The position numbers and the translations under genes are program-made. A model generated the notes under the pieces. The model saw only the letters and a list, made by a program, of their open reading frames with translations, searched no databases and was not told the origin of the DNA. Source: Clostridia bacterium (GTDB lineage Bacteria > Bacillota > Clostridia > Christensenellales > Borkfalkiaceae). Taken from it: 64,000 bases of DNA. Where the stretch lies: assembly GCA_017465865.1 (NCBI GenBank), contig JAFTVF010000006.1:186001-250000 (forward strand), in the 5' to 3' direction. Of this stretch, positions 45,345 through 54,194 are shown piece after piece (positions within the stretch are counted from its first letter, which is position 1; every line of letters starts with the position of its first letter).

Positions 45345-47336
45345 TTATTTATTAATAAATTCCAGTTCCGTTATATACAGGTCGGAGGCTATGCCCTCGC
45401 CGTACGTATCGTTATGATAGAACGCAATCCACAACGGGCTTTCGCCGAGTTTCGTCAAATCGATTTCCGTCGAAACCTCTCTGCTTTCCGTTGCGTGCGC
45501 ATCCATGTACAGGACGTTTGCACCGCCGCTCCAACCAACTCTGCCCTGTCCGCCGCATTTCGTTTCTATCGTGATCCTCAAATGCGTGTAGCCTTTTTCA
45601 GCCGCTTTTTTGAACAGTGCCTCGGAAATCGTGAACGTAGGTGCGCCCGAACTGCCGCTTGCCGTATTATCCGAATGGATATGCAGCTTACCTGCCTCGT
45701 ACGCTACCGTACAATTCGTCGGCGAAATCAGGGATACCGTGTTTGCATTGACGAGCGAGCCGTCTACTTCTACCAAGCCTACGAATTGTAATTTGGTCAT
45801 GTATACGTCCACGGGCAAGCCTGCGTTGTGCCACATATATACGTGCGCCGTGCCTCGCGTGATCTTTTCCAGCTCTATCCGTAAGGTTACTTCGCGCGGC
45901 TCGGTCGTCTTATCGCTATACGCTCGAAGCGTTCCGCCCATATCGCCGTCGTATACGGCAAAGCCGCTACGGGAATATATCGTCATTTCCAAAGCCGTAT
46001 ACCCTGCAAGTTTTGCTTTCTCGACGTGCTGTTCTGCAATCGAAAAGCCCACCAAGCCGTTGTTGCTGTTTGCCGTTGCGGGCAAAACGAGCTTAAACGC
46101 GTTTGCCGTCGTATTGCCTACCGCCGCGTCGGCTTCGTAGGTTTTGCTCGTACAGCCGTGCTCTTGCACTGCGGACAAATGCTTTTCTTGGACGAAGTTT
46201 TGTCCGTAGTATTCTTTCAGCGACACCGCGCTGAACGTTTGGGTGATCGTCTTTGCTACGTTGCCGTTTTTGATACATTCTGCGATATACGCGTATTGTC
46301 CAGCAGTAGTCAAGGTATAGCTTTTTTCGGTAATTTCCTGTTTTACCGCCGAAGTCGGGGTTTGGATATACGTTTTTACCTCAAATTCCTGTATGGAATA
46401 TTCCGCCTTGCCCAAGCTCGGCAAAGTAACCGTTTCCGTTTCCACGAAAATTTCGCCCGTCAAATCGAACTCCGCGATAAACGCAGGCTCGGCGCTGTCG
46501 GTAATCTCCAACGCGATATCCGTCGAGCCGTCGTTGAAGTTCAGCGTTAAACCGTATTCGCCTACGCCCAGCGAAGCGATCAGTTTCGGAAGCAGCATAA
46601 AACACCCGTTATCCGTCGCATACTCGCCCGTTACGCAGGCAACCTCGCCCACGTAAACGCTTAACAGCGTACTGCCGGTAATTTCTACCGTCGTGTACGC
46701 TCTGGAAAAGTCCACGGTTTGGTCGGGAATATTATAGGTTTTCGTGGACGGCTGTACGTTGACCGTAATCGTTTTTTGCGCGGTGTTTCCGTACCCGTCC
46801 GTTGCCGTAACGGATAATTGCTGTTCGCCCGTTTTCACCGAGCCGTTTGCATTTAACGCCACTTCGCTATTCAGCTTGACGTCCACTGCACCGCCAAAGG
46901 TGTCGGTTGCCGTAATCAAAGAGGTGATCGCTCTGCCTGCCTCCGTCGCTACCGCGTACGGAATATCAAGCGTCGAGGTTTCGATGATCGGCGCGCCGTA
47001 TACGTATACGATACATTCCGATGAGCCGTTTGCCGTGTCGTATTTCACCGTATACTGTCCGGGCGTACCGAATTTGACCGCCGAATCGTCGATCGTGATT
47101 TCCAGCGTTTTGCCCTCGTCGTCCACGGCAAGCACGCCTTTGGAAAAGTCGTAATCGGTTTCCGAAACGGAGATATGTACGTCTTTTATCCCCGTAAATT
47201 CCACCTGCTTGTCGGGCGATTTGCCCTTTTCGTCCTTGCAGCCTTTACAAGCCGCAAGCGCAAAAGAAAGGGTCGCAAGCAGCGCGCACGTTAGAACGCC
47301 GCGTAAAAATTTGCCAAACAACCTTCTTTTTTTCAT
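45345..47336 (-). CDS. Surface lipoprotein with Ig-like domains and two CBM-like modules
   Basis: A 663-residue lipoprotein; the signal peptide ends in lipobox LAAC with cysteine 30. Residues about 45-200 hold two Ig-like domains of the DUF5011 style (GTPGQYTVKYDTANGSSECIVYVYG, GEQQLSVTATDGYGNTAQKTITVNV). After further beta domains come two copies of the module also seen three times in the next gene, at about 395-520 (FSIAEQHVEKAKLAGYTALEMTIYS...DVYMTKLQFV) and 535-662 (LHIHSDNTASGS, FTISEALFKKAAEKGYTHLRITIET, SDLYITELEFI). It is the first gene of the sugar operon and divergent from its AraC regulator. A glycan-capturing surface role is inferred. Confidence 0.75.
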   Translation of the reverse strand: MKKRRLFGKFLRGVLTCALLATLSFALAACKGCKDEKGKSPDKQVEFTGIKDVHISVSETDYDFSKGVLAVDDEGKTLEITIDDSAVKFGTPGQYTVKYDTANGSSECIVYVYGAPIIETSTLDIPYAVATEAGRAITSLITATDTFGGAVDVKLNSEVALNANGSVKTGEQQLSVTATDGYGNTAQKTITVNVQPSTKTYNIPDQTVDFSRAYTTVEITGSTLLSVYVGEVACVTGEYATDNGCFMLLPKLIASLGVGEYGLTLNFNDGSTDIALEITDSAEPAFIAEFDLTGEIFVETETVTLPSLGKAEYSIQEFEVKTYIQTPTSAVKQEITEKSYTLTTAGQYAYIAECIKNGNVAKTITQTFSAVSLKEYYGQNFVQEKHLSAVQEHGCTSKTYEADAAVGNTTANAFKLVLPATANSNNGLVGFSIAEQHVEKAKLAGYTALEMTIYSRSGFAVYDGDMGGTLRAYSDKTTEPREVTLRIELEKITRGTAHVYMWHNAGLPVDVYMTKLQFVGLVEVDGSLVNANTVSLISPTNCTVAYEAGKLHIHSDNTASGSSGAPTFTISEALFKKAAEKGYTHLRITIETKCGGQGRVGWSGGANVLYMDAHATESREVSTEIDLTKLGESPLWIAFYHNDTYGEGIASDLYITELEFINK

Positions 47337-47370
47337 ACTGTGTCCTCCTTTTTTCTTTTACTATTACAAA

Positions 47371-47386
47371 CAGTTCCGAAAAACTG
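47371..47386. promoter_or_regulatory. Small inverted repeat upstream of the sugar operon
   Basis: CAGTT and AACTG flank six bases, about 35 bases upstream of the first gene's ATG at 47336. The minus strand here has only a poor -35/-10 match, in contrast to the excellent promoter of the divergent AraC gene, as expected for a promoter that needs an activator. Confidence 0.35.
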
Positions 47387-47413
47387 AACGTTATCTTTTT
47401 TTTCTTTCTTCTC

Positions 47414-47442
47414 TTGACATTTCCAAAAGAGTGTGCTATAAT
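47414..47442 (+). promoter_or_regulatory. Consensus promoter of the second AraC gene, predicts a near-leaderless mRNA
   Basis: TTGACA (47414-47419), 17 bp, TATAAT (47437-47442), a perfect sigma-A consensus. The ATG at 47452 is only 9 bases further on, so the leader is at most 2-4 bases. Confidence 0.85.
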
Positions 47443-47451
47443 GGCGACACT

Positions 47452-48393
47452 ATGAAGAACCAATTTTTAGAAGAATTGAATATCGACGTGCACGTAGCGC
47501 ATTTCGTAAACGGCGCAAACAATTCCAACCACAAAATCCCTTGGCGCAGACTGTACGATTACGAGCTGATTTTCGTCGTAGACGGCGAGCTTATCGTGCG
47601 TACCAAAACGGAAACGTATACGGTTAAGAAAAACCAACTGCATATTATGCCGCCGTTTACCTATCACACGCGGTATTTCGAGGCGGACGCGCAATGCTCT
47701 TATTACGGCATACATCTTGATTTCTTCGCTTCCTCCAAAGAGGACTTTTCCTACTATGACGCGTATATCGTGCCGATTAAATTCGAAAACGAGGATTTCG
47801 TCGAACAGGAAAAATGGTTAAACCGCAAGCGGTTTGAGGGAATTAAAGTTCCGTCGTGTCTTGATATCCAGCGCCCGAAACAGTTGGAAGCGTTATGTAA
47901 GACCATTTGCAGAAATTCTGCGAAGAAAAACGACCCGTACTTGAAAATTTTGTTAAACGCAAACGCCTACGCGATCGTACATCATATCTTGCAGGAATGT
48001 GAAAAAAGCGGTCAACCTCTCTTTTCCTATAACAAGAATTTACACGCGGATATTATTGCAGATTTCATAGAGCTCGTGCAACACGAATATATGAACGAAT
48101 TGGATATTGATAAAATCGTTTTTGGGTACGGATTAAGTAAAAATCATTTCGCGAAGATCTTCAAACAGGCTATGCATACGGCTCCGCACAATTACCTCAT
48201 CGACTATCGCCTTGAAAAAGCAAAAGAGCTGTTGAAATCGGGGAAATATTACATAAACGAAGTCGCGGAAAAGGTCGGTTATCCAAATTACGCGTACTTC
48301 TCGCGGCTGTTCAAAAACAAAGAAGGGGTAAGCCCGCAAAATTATTTATTGAAAAACGGCCGTCTGCGTAATAAATTGCCCAGCGACGATTAA
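47452..48393 (+). CDS. AraC-family regulator of the sugar locus
   Basis: A 313-residue regulator. The start at 47452 (MKNQFLEEL) is chosen since a consensus promoter ends 9 bases before it; the open frame extends upstream to 47209 but that part lies over the promoter. The N-terminal cupin domain (YDYELIFVVDGELIVRTKTETYTVKKNQLHIMPPFTYHTRYF) senses ligand. The C-terminal domain has two helix-turn-helix motifs, LDIDKIVFGYGLSKNHFAKIFKQAMHTAPHNYLIDYRLEKAKELL and INEVAEKVGYPNYAYFSRLFKNKEGVSPQNYL. It is divergent from the transporter operon, where a weak promoter suggests activation. Confidence 0.92.
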   Translation: MKNQFLEELNIDVHVAHFVNGANNSNHKIPWRRLYDYELIFVVDGELIVRTKTETYTVKKNQLHIMPPFTYHTRYFEADAQCSYYGIHLDFFASSKEDFSYYDAYIVPIKFENEDFVEQEKWLNRKRFEGIKVPSCLDIQRPKQLEALCKTICRNSAKKNDPYLKILLNANAYAIVHHILQECEKSGQPLFSYNKNLHADIIADFIELVQHEYMNELDIDKIVFGYGLSKNHFAKIFKQAMHTAPHNYLIDYRLEKAKELLKSGKYYINEVAEKVGYPNYAYFSRLFKNKEGVSPQNYLLKNGRLRNKLPSDD

Positions 48394-48490
48394 AAAATTA
48401 TATTTTTATTATAGCTTACAGCTACTCGAAAGTCAATACACAAAAAAATGTCAAGTTTGCACTATTTAATCACGAAAAATTAACATATAC

Positions 48491-48521
48491 AAAAAAAGCT
48501 CGTCCCCTAACGAGCTTTTTT
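48491..48521 (+). terminator. Terminator of the second AraC gene
   Basis: AAAAAAGCTCGT/ACGAGCTTTTTT stem with a 6-base loop. Confidence 0.9.
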
Positions 48522-48579
48522 GATGATTAAAAAGTGTAAACAACAAATGTATTTGTGCATTTATTTTTGCCGTAATATA

Positions 48580-48588
48580 TGCTATAAT
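48580..48588 (+). promoter_or_regulatory. Extended -10 promoter of the DUF4091 gene
   Basis: TG-C-TATAAT at 48580-48588 with a poor -35 (TTTATT at 48560). The mRNA has a normal leader with AAGGAG before the ATG at 48622. Confidence 0.6.
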
Positions 48589-48621
48589 AAAAGTATACTT
48601 TAATAAAGGAGTTTTGATTGT

Positions 48622-50193
48622 ATGTTTATATGGTGCAAGCATAGTAGCGCGCAGGTAATGACGAACACTCGCCCAGAAAAAGGAGCAACGAATAAACTTA
48701 GTCTGGATTCCGCAAGAAATATGACGGTTTGCGGACAGGTTTGTTTACGGGAATATAAGGATTTCAAGATAGAAAGCGCAGAATTTTCCGCGCTGCCCGA
48801 AAATATTTCGGCGGAATATCATATCGCCGAATGTATTCTTTTTAACGACGGCGTCCCCTATCCCGATATTCTATCCTCCAAACGCTCGGTAGCGGTAAAG
48901 GCGCATTATACGCAAAGTCTTTGGGTCAGCTTCCGCGTAAGCGCGGCTACGGCGACAGGGAAATATCCGATTGCCTTTCATATTCATACGAGTTTAGGGG
49001 ATTTTACCGCGGAATTTGAGTTGACGGTATACTCCGCCGTATTGCCCGAGCCGAAAAATGCTGCGTTCGGACACGAATATTTCTTCGTATCCGACGAGGA
49101 TTTCGCCTATAACGATATTCCCGCCTGCCCTTCTAATCCGTACAAGTACGCGCGTTATTCAAAAGAATGGTGGGCGCTTATGCGAGAATACGCGAAAACC
49201 ATGAAAGATTTGCGGGTAAACAGCTTATATCTGTCCAGCTTAGCGCTTCTCAAAGACGCAGGCTCTAAAAAACTCAGCGATACGGAATGGGTGTTTCATT
49301 TCGAGCTGTTGGATAAGTTTGTGCAAACGTTTTTGGAATACGGGAGCTTTAACAAAATCACCGTTCGCGCTATCATATCCTGCGCCGACGGCAATACGAT
49401 TGAAGCCATCGACGAAAACGGAGGCTCAAAATTGTTAAAAATCCCCGAAGCGGAAGCGGAAAACTGGGCGAAAGCGTATTATACAGCCATCTATCAGCAT
49501 TTCAAAGAAATGGGTTGGTTGGAATTGTTGCATATGCACTTACAGGACGAACCGCATAAAAAAGACTACTGGCAATGGGCAAGAGAATTGTGCAAACTTT
49601 ATATGCCGAATATCCCTTGCAGCGAACCCCTTGACACCCACGCCGTCGTTGAGGAATTACAATCGCTGGATTTATATATCCCGCGTATTGATATTTATGA
49701 AGAGAATACGGCTTTTTATAAAAAGCAACAGAAACGGGGCGCGCAGCTTTGGGTGTATTCCTGTTGTTATCCGGAAGAAAACTGGTGGTTGAATAAATTT
49801 ATCGATTTACCGCCCGTACACAGCAGACAAATGTCCTGGGTATGTTTTTCCCAAGGCATCACGGGCTTTCTGCATTGGGGCTTTAATCAATGGTTTGCGG
49901 ACTTATACGGTATCAGCCCGTCCTCGCGTTTCAAGGGCGACGGTTTTATCGTATATCCAAACGCAGAGAACAATACGGTCGATTTGTCCGTGCGTGCAAT
50001 CAATACGCGCGACGGAATACAAGAATACGAGCTGCTTCATCTTCTGTGCTTAAAATCGCCGAAAAAAGCCAAATCGCTGGCAAAACGAGTAGGGAAAAGT
50101 TTTCTTAACTTTAATCAAAACGAAAACTGCGTTGACTTCGCCCGACGTGAATTGTTACAGCTTTTAGAAGATTGCTCCGAGCAACAACCGTAA
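48622..50193 (+). CDS. DUF4091 glycosidase-like protein
   Basis: A 523-residue protein without a signal peptide. An N-terminal beta domain (about 1-140) precedes a barrel with LRVNSLYLSSLALL near 195, LHMHLQDEPHKKDYWQWARELCKL near 305 and CFSQGITGFLHWGFNQW near 415; the C-terminal part NTRDGIQEYELLHLL matches the DUF4091 family, whose members are predicted glycosidases, with the glutamate of DEPH as the likely acid/base. It is the only enzyme gene of the locus on the plus strand and has its own promoter. The ATG is placed by AAGGAG 10 bases upstream. Confidence 0.8.
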   Translation: MFIWCKHSSAQVMTNTRPEKGATNKLSLDSARNMTVCGQVCLREYKDFKIESAEFSALPENISAEYHIAECILFNDGVPYPDILSSKRSVAVKAHYTQSLWVSFRVSAATATGKYPIAFHIHTSLGDFTAEFELTVYSAVLPEPKNAAFGHEYFFVSDEDFAYNDIPACPSNPYKYARYSKEWWALMREYAKTMKDLRVNSLYLSSLALLKDAGSKKLSDTEWVFHFELLDKFVQTFLEYGSFNKITVRAIISCADGNTIEAIDENGGSKLLKIPEAEAENWAKAYYTAIYQHFKEMGWLELLHMHLQDEPHKKDYWQWARELCKLYMPNIPCSEPLDTHAVVEELQSLDLYIPRIDIYEENTAFYKKQQKRGAQLWVYSCCYPEENWWLNKFIDLPPVHSRQMSWVCFSQGITGFLHWGFNQWFADLYGISPSSRFKGDGFIVYPNAENNTVDLSVRAINTRDGIQEYELLHLLCLKSPKKAKSLAKRVGKSFLNFNQNENCVDFARRELLQLLEDCSEQQP

Positions 50194-50213
50194 ACGGATA
50201 ATTTAGCCTTATG

Positions 50214-50257
50214 AAAAAACGCGAAACCCTTATAAATTAAGGAGCTTCGCGTTTTCT
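50214..50257. terminator. Bidirectional terminator between the DUF4091 and GH2 genes
   Basis: AAAACGCGAA/TTCGCGTTTT with A- and T-runs on both sides and a 20-base loop that contains a second short stem. Confidence 0.8.
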
Positions 50258-50266
50258 TATACAATT

Positions 50267-52000
50267 TTACTCGATTTTATCCGCTTCGGTTTTGAGCTTT
50301 GCGTTGATTGCGGACATTTTTTCCACGGGAATTTTTAAGACTTTCCTGTCGTAAGTACGAAGTCCGTTGATCTCCTCTTCCACGTCGGATACCTGCGTAT
50401 AGATACAAGCGCAAAGCCCTTTTTTTATCAGCGGTAAAAGCTTCTTTATATATAATTTTTCAAGCGCTTCTATGAGTTTGTCTTTATCACGGAATTTCTT
50501 ATACCCGAACTCTTTCGTTTCGTCGAAAACGTGCCCGTCGATCTTCATCGAATAACCGCCGAACTCGCTTAAAACAACGGGGCGCGGGTCTTTCGGTACA
50601 CGCAAGGGCGTGTAATAGGTATGCAGACTTTTCAGTTCCGTTTTATCCTTACCCTGATCGTACCAACCGCTGACGGAATCAATGATACGGCTTTGATCTT
50701 TCTCACGTACGTATTCGGTAATCCGAGCAGAATCAAACTGTCCCCAGCCCTCGTTGAACGGCACCCAAACGCCGATACAGGTACAGTTGTACAGCAGTGA
50801 AAGTATCTCTTCTGCCATATCCATAAATTCGGCGCGGTTTTCCGCAGGCTCGCGCATAAAATACCGATAATCGCTGTCTTTATGCTTAAAACCGAGAAAG
50901 GGCAATAACGCCACCTTTGCAAAGGCGTATTCCCCTCCGCCGTTGATAAAATCCTGCCACACGACAAGCCCGATACGGTCGCAATGATAATACCAACGCA
51001 TCGGCTCAATTTTAATATGTTTTCGAACGGTGTTAAAGCCCATATTTTTCAAGAGCGCAAGCTCGTCTATCGCCGCTTCGTCGCTGGGATAGGTCAGCAT
51101 GCCGTCCGACCAGTAGCCTTGGTCTAATACGCCGTTGAAAAAGTAAGGTTTCCCGTTCAAAGTCAAACGCATTTTTCCTTTCTTATCGCGAGTTTTCCCA
51201 AACGAGCGCACGCCGAAATACGAACGCACTTCGTCGCCTGCTTCGTTTTTCAAGACAAAATCGTAGAGCTTCGGATTTTCTGGCGACCAAAGCTCGAAAT
51301 CGTAGCAAAGAACGATTTCGTCTGTGAATTTCTCTCGGATAATTTCCTTATCGCCGTCAAAAACGGTGATTTCCGTTTGGAAATCTCCGACGGACGAGAT
51401 TTTTACGCATTTTTTCTCCGCGTTCGGCGTGATCGTAAAATTGCCTATATGCTCGCAGGGCATACTTTCCAGCCATACCGTTTGCCAAATCCCGCTTTGA
51501 GGGGTATACCAAATCCCGCCCCGTCTATCCGATTGTTTCCCCCTTGCACCGCCGTTGCGCGTGCCCTCGTCCTTGCATACCACCGTCAAGGTATTTTCTC
51601 CGAGCTTCGCAACGCAGGCAACGTCCATGGAAAATGCGGTAAAACCGCCTTTATGTCCGCCCACTTTTTCGCCGTTGAAAAAGACTTCGCATTCTTCGTC
51701 AACCGCGTCGAAATGCAGAAGCGTTACGCCCTGCAATAAATTCTCCGTAAGGTCTATTTTACGGGTATAAACGAGTTTTTCCCCGCTTTTGAGCTGAAAT
51801 CTCTCCGGAATACCGCTGTTTAGGGTTTCGGGAGAAAACGGAACGAGGATTTTCCCCTCGAAAGAACGCTCGCCGTTTTCGCCGAGCTTATAAAAATCCC
51901 AATAGCCGTTGAAGCAGCGCCAATCTTTGCGGCAAGCCTGCGGACGGGGATGTTCGCCGTGCGGGATCGCGCCTGTTTCGTATGCCGTTTTCAGTTTCAT
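50267..52000 (-). CDS. GH2 family glycosidase (beta-galactosidase/glucuronidase-like)
   Basis: A 577-residue cytoplasmic retaining glycosidase. Residues about 25-190 form the sugar-binding jelly roll (LVYTRKIDLTENLLQGVTLLHFDAVDEECEVFFNGEKVGGHKGGF; GIWQTVWLE), then an Ig-like domain, then the barrel. The acid/base is the glutamate in VPFNEGWGQFD near 420 and the nucleophile is the glutamate in VVLSEFGGYS near 485. GH2 enzymes remove beta-linked galactose, glucuronate, mannose or arabinose; this short form is not specified. It follows the ABC gene of the peptide cassette by 41 bp but more likely serves the neighbouring sugar locus. Confidence 0.88.
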   Translation of the reverse strand: MKLKTAYETGAIPHGEHPRPQACRKDWRCFNGYWDFYKLGENGERSFEGKILVPFSPETLNSGIPERFQLKSGEKLVYTRKIDLTENLLQGVTLLHFDAVDEECEVFFNGEKVGGHKGGFTAFSMDVACVAKLGENTLTVVCKDEGTRNGGARGKQSDRRGGIWYTPQSGIWQTVWLESMPCEHIGNFTITPNAEKKCVKISSVGDFQTEITVFDGDKEIIREKFTDEIVLCYDFELWSPENPKLYDFVLKNEAGDEVRSYFGVRSFGKTRDKKGKMRLTLNGKPYFFNGVLDQGYWSDGMLTYPSDEAAIDELALLKNMGFNTVRKHIKIEPMRWYYHCDRIGLVVWQDFINGGGEYAFAKVALLPFLGFKHKDSDYRYFMREPAENRAEFMDMAEEILSLLYNCTCIGVWVPFNEGWGQFDSARITEYVREKDQSRIIDSVSGWYDQGKDKTELKSLHTYYTPLRVPKDPRPVVLSEFGGYSMKIDGHVFDETKEFGYKKFRDKDKLIEALEKLYIKKLLPLIKKGLCACIYTQVSDVEEEINGLRTYDRKVLKIPVEKMSAINAKLKTEADKIE

Positions 52001-52041
52001 AGTCCTCTTCCTTTGAAAAAAGCGGGCTGATTGCAGTCCGC

Positions 52042-53712
52042 TTATTTCCTTATAATCATTCGGTTTTCGATATGCAAGATCCCGTCGGCGATCGCGAGCG
52101 CCGCGGGGCGATGCGTAACGATTAGGCAGGTCTTGCCCTGTAAATTTTTGACGTTTTCAAGCAACGCTTTTTCCGTTTCTCCGTCGAGCGCGGAGGTCGC
52201 TTCATCCAAAAGCAGTATCGGTCTGTCCGACAACACCGCACGGGCAACCGCCAAGCGCTGTAACTGCCCCTCTGAAAGCCCTCCGCCGTTTTCGGAAAGC
52301 GAAGTATTCAGCCCCTCGGGCAATTCCCAAACGAATTCCGCGCAAGCGGTTTTGAGCGCCGTTTTTAACTTCTCGTCGATCAGCTTTTGATCCGTTTCGG
52401 TTGTGAAAAAGGTCAAATTTTCATAAATCGTGCCCGAGAATAGGAAATTCCCCTGCGGTACGTAGGCAAACAAGCCGCGATGCGCCGCCGTGAGCCGTTC
52501 CCGCGTTTCGCCTTGCAGATACACTTCGCCGTGCGTAGGACGGTAGACGTTGAGCAATAACTTGAAAAGCGTGCTCTTCCCCGTGCCCGAAGCGCCCGTA
52601 AGACAGACGATCTCGCCTTTGTGTATCTCGCAATCCGCGCTTTCCAGCACCGTTTCTCTGCCGTAAGTAAAGCCTACGTTTTCAAAAACGATCTTTTTAA
52701 GCTCGGAATAGGATATCTGCTTTTCAGTTGCCGTGATTTCCTCGCAAGGCAAATTATCAAGCTCCGCCAAACGCTCTCCGCTCGTTTGTAACGCGTAATA
52801 CGCGGGCATGAGCGAGGAAAACGCCGAAAGCGGGTGCTGGAACTGCATCAAAAGCAGGATAACGGATAAAATCGAGCCGTAATCGTCGTTGCCGTTGAGT
52901 ACGCTGACTGCGCTCCATACCACGGCGAAAATCAAGCCGAAATTGCTTAAAAGGGTAAAAATACAGCCCATCCACGAACGCAAAACGTTGCGTTTCATAC
53001 GCTTGTCGTAGTACGCGTCGGCAAAGATTTTGGATTTTTGCGCCGTTTTTTCTTCCGCGCCGTAGGCTTTGAGGGTCATAGAAGCGGAAAGCCCCTCTTG
53101 CATAAAGGAACGGGATTCGCCGTCCGCTTGCAGTACTTCTTTTTGCCGTTTCTTGATCTGACGGCGGAACAAAGCCGCAAGCGCGCCGAAGATCCCGCCG
53201 CAAACGACGTAAATGCAGGTAAACAACGGATCGATGGTCAAAAGCGCCGCCACTGCGCCGAGGCATTGAATGAGCATACCCGCAAACGCAGGCAACAAGC
53301 CCACTGTAACCCCTGCGAATTCTCCGATATCCGTCGTAAGCCTATTGAGAAGCTCCCCGCTGTGGTATTCCTGTAATTTCGCGTAGTCCGAACGCAGAAT
53401 TTTCGAAAACACTTTCGTACGCTGCTCGGCGACGATTTTCGCGCGCAGTTTTTCCGCAAAAAATCCGTCGATCGTTTTAATGAGGATACGGAGCAATAAC
53501 AGCCCGAGCAAGGTAGCGGAAAATATCCAAAGCAAGGTGTTTTTTCCGTCTGCCGCGCTGTTGATAACGTAGCGCACCATATACGCGAACGCAAGGGATA
53601 AAACGGTGGATAAAACGGTAAAAAAAGTCAAAAAAAGTACGGACGCGCGATAGGGGCGCGTCTCTCTTTTTAACCATTCTTTTCCGATTTTATCCGTCTT
53701 TTCCGTTTTCAT
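52042..53712 (-). CDS. ABC transporter of the peptide cassette, fused permease and ATPase
   Basis: A 556-residue exporter-type half-transporter. Six hydrophobic segments occupy residues about 22-310. The ATPase domain (about 335-556) has Walker A TGASGTGKST, signature LSEGQLQRLAVARAVL, Walker B ILLLDEATSALD and H-loop VTHRP. There is no N-terminal C39 peptidase domain. It starts 5 bp after the peptidase gene and ends the cassette, so it probably exports the cassette's product or acts on its lipid-linked form. Confidence 0.88.
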   Translation of the reverse strand: MKTEKTDKIGKEWLKRETRPYRASVLFLTFFTVLSTVLSLAFAYMVRYVINSAADGKNTLLWIFSATLLGLLLLRILIKTIDGFFAEKLRAKIVAEQRTKVFSKILRSDYAKLQEYHSGELLNRLTTDIGEFAGVTVGLLPAFAGMLIQCLGAVAALLTIDPLFTCIYVVCGGIFGALAALFRRQIKKRQKEVLQADGESRSFMQEGLSASMTLKAYGAEEKTAQKSKIFADAYYDKRMKRNVLRSWMGCIFTLLSNFGLIFAVVWSAVSVLNGNDDYGSILSVILLLMQFQHPLSAFSSLMPAYYALQTSGERLAELDNLPCEEITATEKQISYSELKKIVFENVGFTYGRETVLESADCEIHKGEIVCLTGASGTGKSTLFKLLLNVYRPTHGEVYLQGETRERLTAAHRGLFAYVPQGNFLFSGTIYENLTFFTTETDQKLIDEKLKTALKTACAEFVWELPEGLNTSLSENGGGLSEGQLQRLAVARAVLSDRPILLLDEATSALDGETEKALLENVKNLQGKTCLIVTHRPAALAIADGILHIENRMIIRK

Positions 53713-53717
53713 ATACT

Positions 53718-54191
53718 TTACCGTACCGATTTCTTTTTACGAATGAAAATGCGTACAATCTTTCGTATCGCGCCTTTGATTTTTCCTTTGAAAATCACGA
53801 AAAATCGGCGCGTTTTATAGGTTTTTATGCGTTTTTCGGCATATTTTAGATACTTTTTATCCGTACAAAGGATATGCTTGCCTTTACGGAAAAACTCCGT
53901 CAACACCCCGAAAACGTCGTCTTCGGGAATATGCTCGTCCGAATAACAGTTATCGCCGCGGATTAAATACCCGCCCTCTTCGCGGGCAAGCACGCGGTGT
54001 AATACGTACGCTTCGCCGCGCCGATACAGCGCCACGTCCAAACGCTTCAAACGCTCCGTTTTCGGACGGATCACCACGGTATCCCGACGGCTTTTGAGCA
54101 TAGGCAACATACTCACGCCCACCGTCGGTCCGACGTACACGCCTTTTTCGCGGAGCACGTCTTCGATTTTTAACTTCTCGACGGTTTCCAT
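53718..54191 (-). CDS. S24/S26-family peptidase, ER-type (Ser-His) signal peptidase-like
   Basis: A 157-residue serine protease. The catalytic serine is S27 in GPTVGVSMLPML. Where classical bacterial signal peptidase I has a lysine, this protein has a histidine, H65 in YVLHRVLA, followed by D80 in IRGDNCYSDE, the Ser-His-Asp pattern of SipW/ER-type S26B enzymes. Unlike SipW it has no N-terminal membrane helix; instead the C-terminus (about 125-157) is strongly basic and amphipathic, which could hold it at the membrane. It is 3 bp after the pqqD-like gene. A role as leader peptidase of the cassette is inferred. Confidence 0.78.
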   Translation of the reverse strand: METVEKLKIEDVLREKGVYVGPTVGVSMLPMLKSRRDTVVIRPKTERLKRLDVALYRRGEAYVLHRVLAREEGGYLIRGDNCYSDEHIPEDDVFGVLTEFFRKGKHILCTDKKYLKYAEKRIKTYKTRRFFVIFKGKIKGAIRKIVRIFIRKKKSVR

Positions 54192-54194
54192 AAA

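Noticed and set aside
47209..47451. N-terminal extension of the second AraC regulator
   Set aside because: It would cover the consensus promoter and overlaps the coding start of the divergent lipoprotein; the cupin domain begins only after the ATG at 47452.
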